Below, in pieces: positions 5,618-7,126 of a DNA stretch of 7,126 nt; position 1 is the first letter of the stretch; each line of letters opens with the position of its first letter. This stretch comes from Alphaproteobacteria bacterium. GTDB lineage: Bacteria; Pseudomonadota; Alphaproteobacteria; DSM-16000; Inquilinaceae. The stretch spans positions 1 to 7,126 of the forward strand of contig JAJUFW010000147.1 in assembly GCA_029263555.1 (NCBI GenBank), written 5' to 3'. The translations under genes and the position numbers were made by a program. Below the pieces are notes generated by a model that was not told the origin of the DNA, made no database searches, and was given only the letters and a program-made list of their open reading frames with translations.

Positions 5618-7126
5618 CTATTCGGCCGCCTGCTCCCGGCCCCGCGGGATGCCGTTCTTCATGCCGCCCAGGACCTCCTCGGCGCTCGCCTTGTAGTTCT
5701 TGACCGAGCTGGTCCACTGGCCCCAGACCGACGGGTCGATCCGGTCGCCGTTGCTGCCCAGGTTCCGAAGCCGCCGCTGATCCTCCTCGGTCAGCACCTG
5801 CTTCGGCAACGGTTCGAGATGCCGGACGTCGTCGGCGGTCATTCCCAACATCTGGCCGACCCGATTGCCGTAATCGTCGTGGATCAGCAGAAAATGCCAG
5901 AGCATCCGCTCCTGAACGTCGCGCTCGCACTGGGCGAGGAGCGTGCCCATATTGTGGACCAGGTCGTCCCGTTCCCAATCCATCATCGTGCAGTAGCGCC
6001 CGCGGGCCTGGACGTAGTCGTTCCGGCGCTCGATGACGCAACGGGTCAGCCGGCCGCGGATCTCCGGCTGGTGGTTGGGCATGTCCCGATCCGCCTCGCG
6101 CAGGCCGTTGTGTATTGACGGTTCGTAATTCACATGCGGGTTCTGGTCGGGTGAGACGTCCCGGTAGTAGGACATCTCGCCGCCTGAAAGATTGGTCGAC
6201 ACCTTCGCGCTCTTGGGCTGGTTCACCGGAAGCTGCAGGTAGTTGGTGCCGACCCGGTACCGCTGCGTGTCCGAATAGGAGAAGGTGCGCCCGACCAGCA
6301 TCTTGTCGTCCGAGAAATCGAGCCCGTCCACCAGCACGCCCGTGCCCATGGCGATCTGCTCGTTTTCGTTGAAGAAGTCCTCGACGTTCCGGTTCAGCGT
6401 CATGACGCCGGCATGGCGCAGCGGGAAGTCCTTCTCGGGCCATATCTTGGTGTCGTCCAACGGGTCCCAGTCCAGCTCCGGATGCTCGTGATCCTCCATG
6501 ATCTGGACGTAGAGATCCCATTGGGGATAGTCACCGCGTTCGATCGCCTCGTAGAGGTCCTTCGACGCGGAACCCAGGTCCTGGGCCTGCACCTTGGCCG
6601 CCTCTTCCGCGGTCAGGCTGGCGATGCCGCAGCGCGGGTGCCAATGGTACTTCACCAGGATCGTGTCGCCCTGCGCATTCACCATCTTGTAGGTGTTGAC
6701 GCCGAAGCCCTCCATATGCCGGTAGCTTGCCGGGATCCCGCGCGGGCTGAACAGATGCGTCAGCATGTGCATGGATTCCGGCGTCTGGCTCATGAAGTCG
6801 AAGATCCGGTTCGGCTCCTGACGGAAGGTGATCGGATCCGGCTTCAGGGCGTGGATGACATCCGGGAACTTGATCGCGTCGCGGATGAAGAAGATCGCGA
6901 GATTGTTGCCGACAAGATCCCAGTTGCCGTCCTCGGTATAGAATTTGACCGCGAAGCCGCGCGGGTCGCGGGCGACCTCGGAGGAATCCCGACCGCCGAT
7001 CACGGTCGAGAAGCGGATGGCCAGCGGGGTCTTCTTCCCTCCCTGGAACACCTTGGCGCGAGTGTATTTCGAGGCCGGCTCGTCGCCGATCCTGCCCGTC
7101 GCCTCGAACTCGCCATAGCAGACGAA
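5618..7126 (-). CDS. Heme catalase (N-terminus outside window)
   Basis: 502 residues are visible and the frame runs off the right edge with no start codon. Catalase splits hydrogen peroxide into water and oxygen using heme b. From the first visible residue: CYGEFEATG at 3-11 (counterpart of the family's GYFEVTHD strand), KKTPLAIRFSTV (31-42), RDPRGFAVKFYTEDGNWDLVGNN (53-75) with the active-site Asn at 74, FFIRDAIKFPD (79-89), and the proximal heme motif R-T-F-S-Y-S-D-T-Q with heme-ligand Tyr at 284. Asn 74 and Tyr 284 are 210 residues apart, the same spacing as Asn148 and Tyr358 of bovine catalase. By that alignment the distal His lies about four residues beyond base 7126 and some 50-60 residues are missing. 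The C-terminal catalase-related domain is present (RNDYVQARGRY to DDYGNRVGQML), so this is a small-subunit type without a C-terminal extension. NNTP of many catalases reads NNLA here. Confidence 0.95.
   Translation of the reverse strand, partial: FVCYGEFEATGRIGDEPASKYTRAKVFQGGKKTPLAIRFSTVIGGRDSSEVARDPRGFAVKFYTEDGNWDLVGNNLAIFFIRDAIKFPDVIHALKPDPITFRQEPNRIFDFMSQTPESMHMLTHLFSPRGIPASYRHMEGFGVNTYKMVNAQGDTILVKYHWHPRCGIASLTAEEAAKVQAQDLGSASKDLYEAIERGDYPQWDLYVQIMEDHEHPELDWDPLDDTKIWPEKDFPLRHAGVMTLNRNVEDFFNENEQIAMGTGVLVDGLDFSDDKMLVGRTFSYSDTQRYRVGTNYLQLPVNQPKSAKVSTNLSGGEMSYYRDVSPDQNPHVNYEPSIHNGLREADRDMPNHQPEIRGRLTRCVIERRNDYVQARGRYCTMMDWERDDLVHNMGTLLAQCERDVQERMLWHFLLIHDDYGNRVGQMLGMTADDVRHLEPLPKQVLTEEDQRRLRNLGSNGDRIDPSVWGQWTSSVKNYKASAEEVLGGMKNGIPRGREQAAE

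Noticed and set aside
5379..6521. 380-codon minus-strand frame overlapping the catalase gene
   Set aside because: It is a shifted reading of the catalase region with an Arg/Gly/Pro-rich product, while the catalase frame has all expected motifs.
7049..7051. GTG as the start of the catalase gene
   Set aside because: The frame stays open to the window edge and the upstream residues (CYGEFEATG to KYTRAK) align with the conserved catalase N-terminal region, so this GTG is an internal Val.

Overview
The window reads as ordinary chromosome from a GC-rich proteobacterium, most likely an alphaproteobacterium. This rests on the strong preference for G or C at third codon positions and on the protein families present; no rRNA or other phylogenetic marker is available. 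I see no phage, plasmid, transposase, CRISPR, tRNA or rRNA signal.

Layout, left to right. (1) Bases 1-1216, minus strand: N-terminal half of a large MscS-type mechanosensitive channel of the YbiO kind, with its C-terminus cut off by the left edge. (2) Bases 1217-1454: a divergent intergenic region with an A+T-rich core framed by a 12-bp perfect inverted repeat and a short degenerate metallophosphoesterase-like reading frame. (3) Bases 1455-3428, plus strand: complete AsmA-family protein. (4) Bases 3429-3560: a spacer with a tandem 13-bp repeat next to a 19-bp palindrome, probably an operator. (5) Bases 3561-4268, plus strand: complete DUF533/YebE-like membrane protein with a TerB-like C-terminal domain. 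(6) Bases 4269-4527: a perfect 20-bp palindrome just after the stop codon, then an A+T-rich patch and a possible 11-codon leader ORF. (7) Bases 4528-5487, plus strand: complete YbhN/UPF0104 (lysylphosphatidylglycerol synthase transmembrane region-like) membrane protein. (8) Bases 5488-5617: convergent spacer with a terminator-like hairpin. (9) Bases 5618-7126, minus strand: heme catalase lacking its N-terminus at the right edge.

Four of the five genes encode envelope proteins: a tension-gated channel, an AsmA-family protein (the superfamily that includes the phospholipid-transport proteins TamB, YhdP and YdbH), a YebE-like protein (E. coli yebE is linked to envelope stress) and a YbhN-like integral membrane protein. 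The fifth is a peroxide-detoxifying catalase. An envelope-maintenance and stress neighbourhood is a reasonable inference, but the three plus-strand genes are separated by 132-259 bp spacers with their own signals, so they are probably not one tight operon. I found no clear undescribed system. The points most worth checking are the palindrome and repeat block before the DUF533 gene, the inverted repeat between the channel and asmA, and the overlapping leader ORF before the ybhN-like gene.
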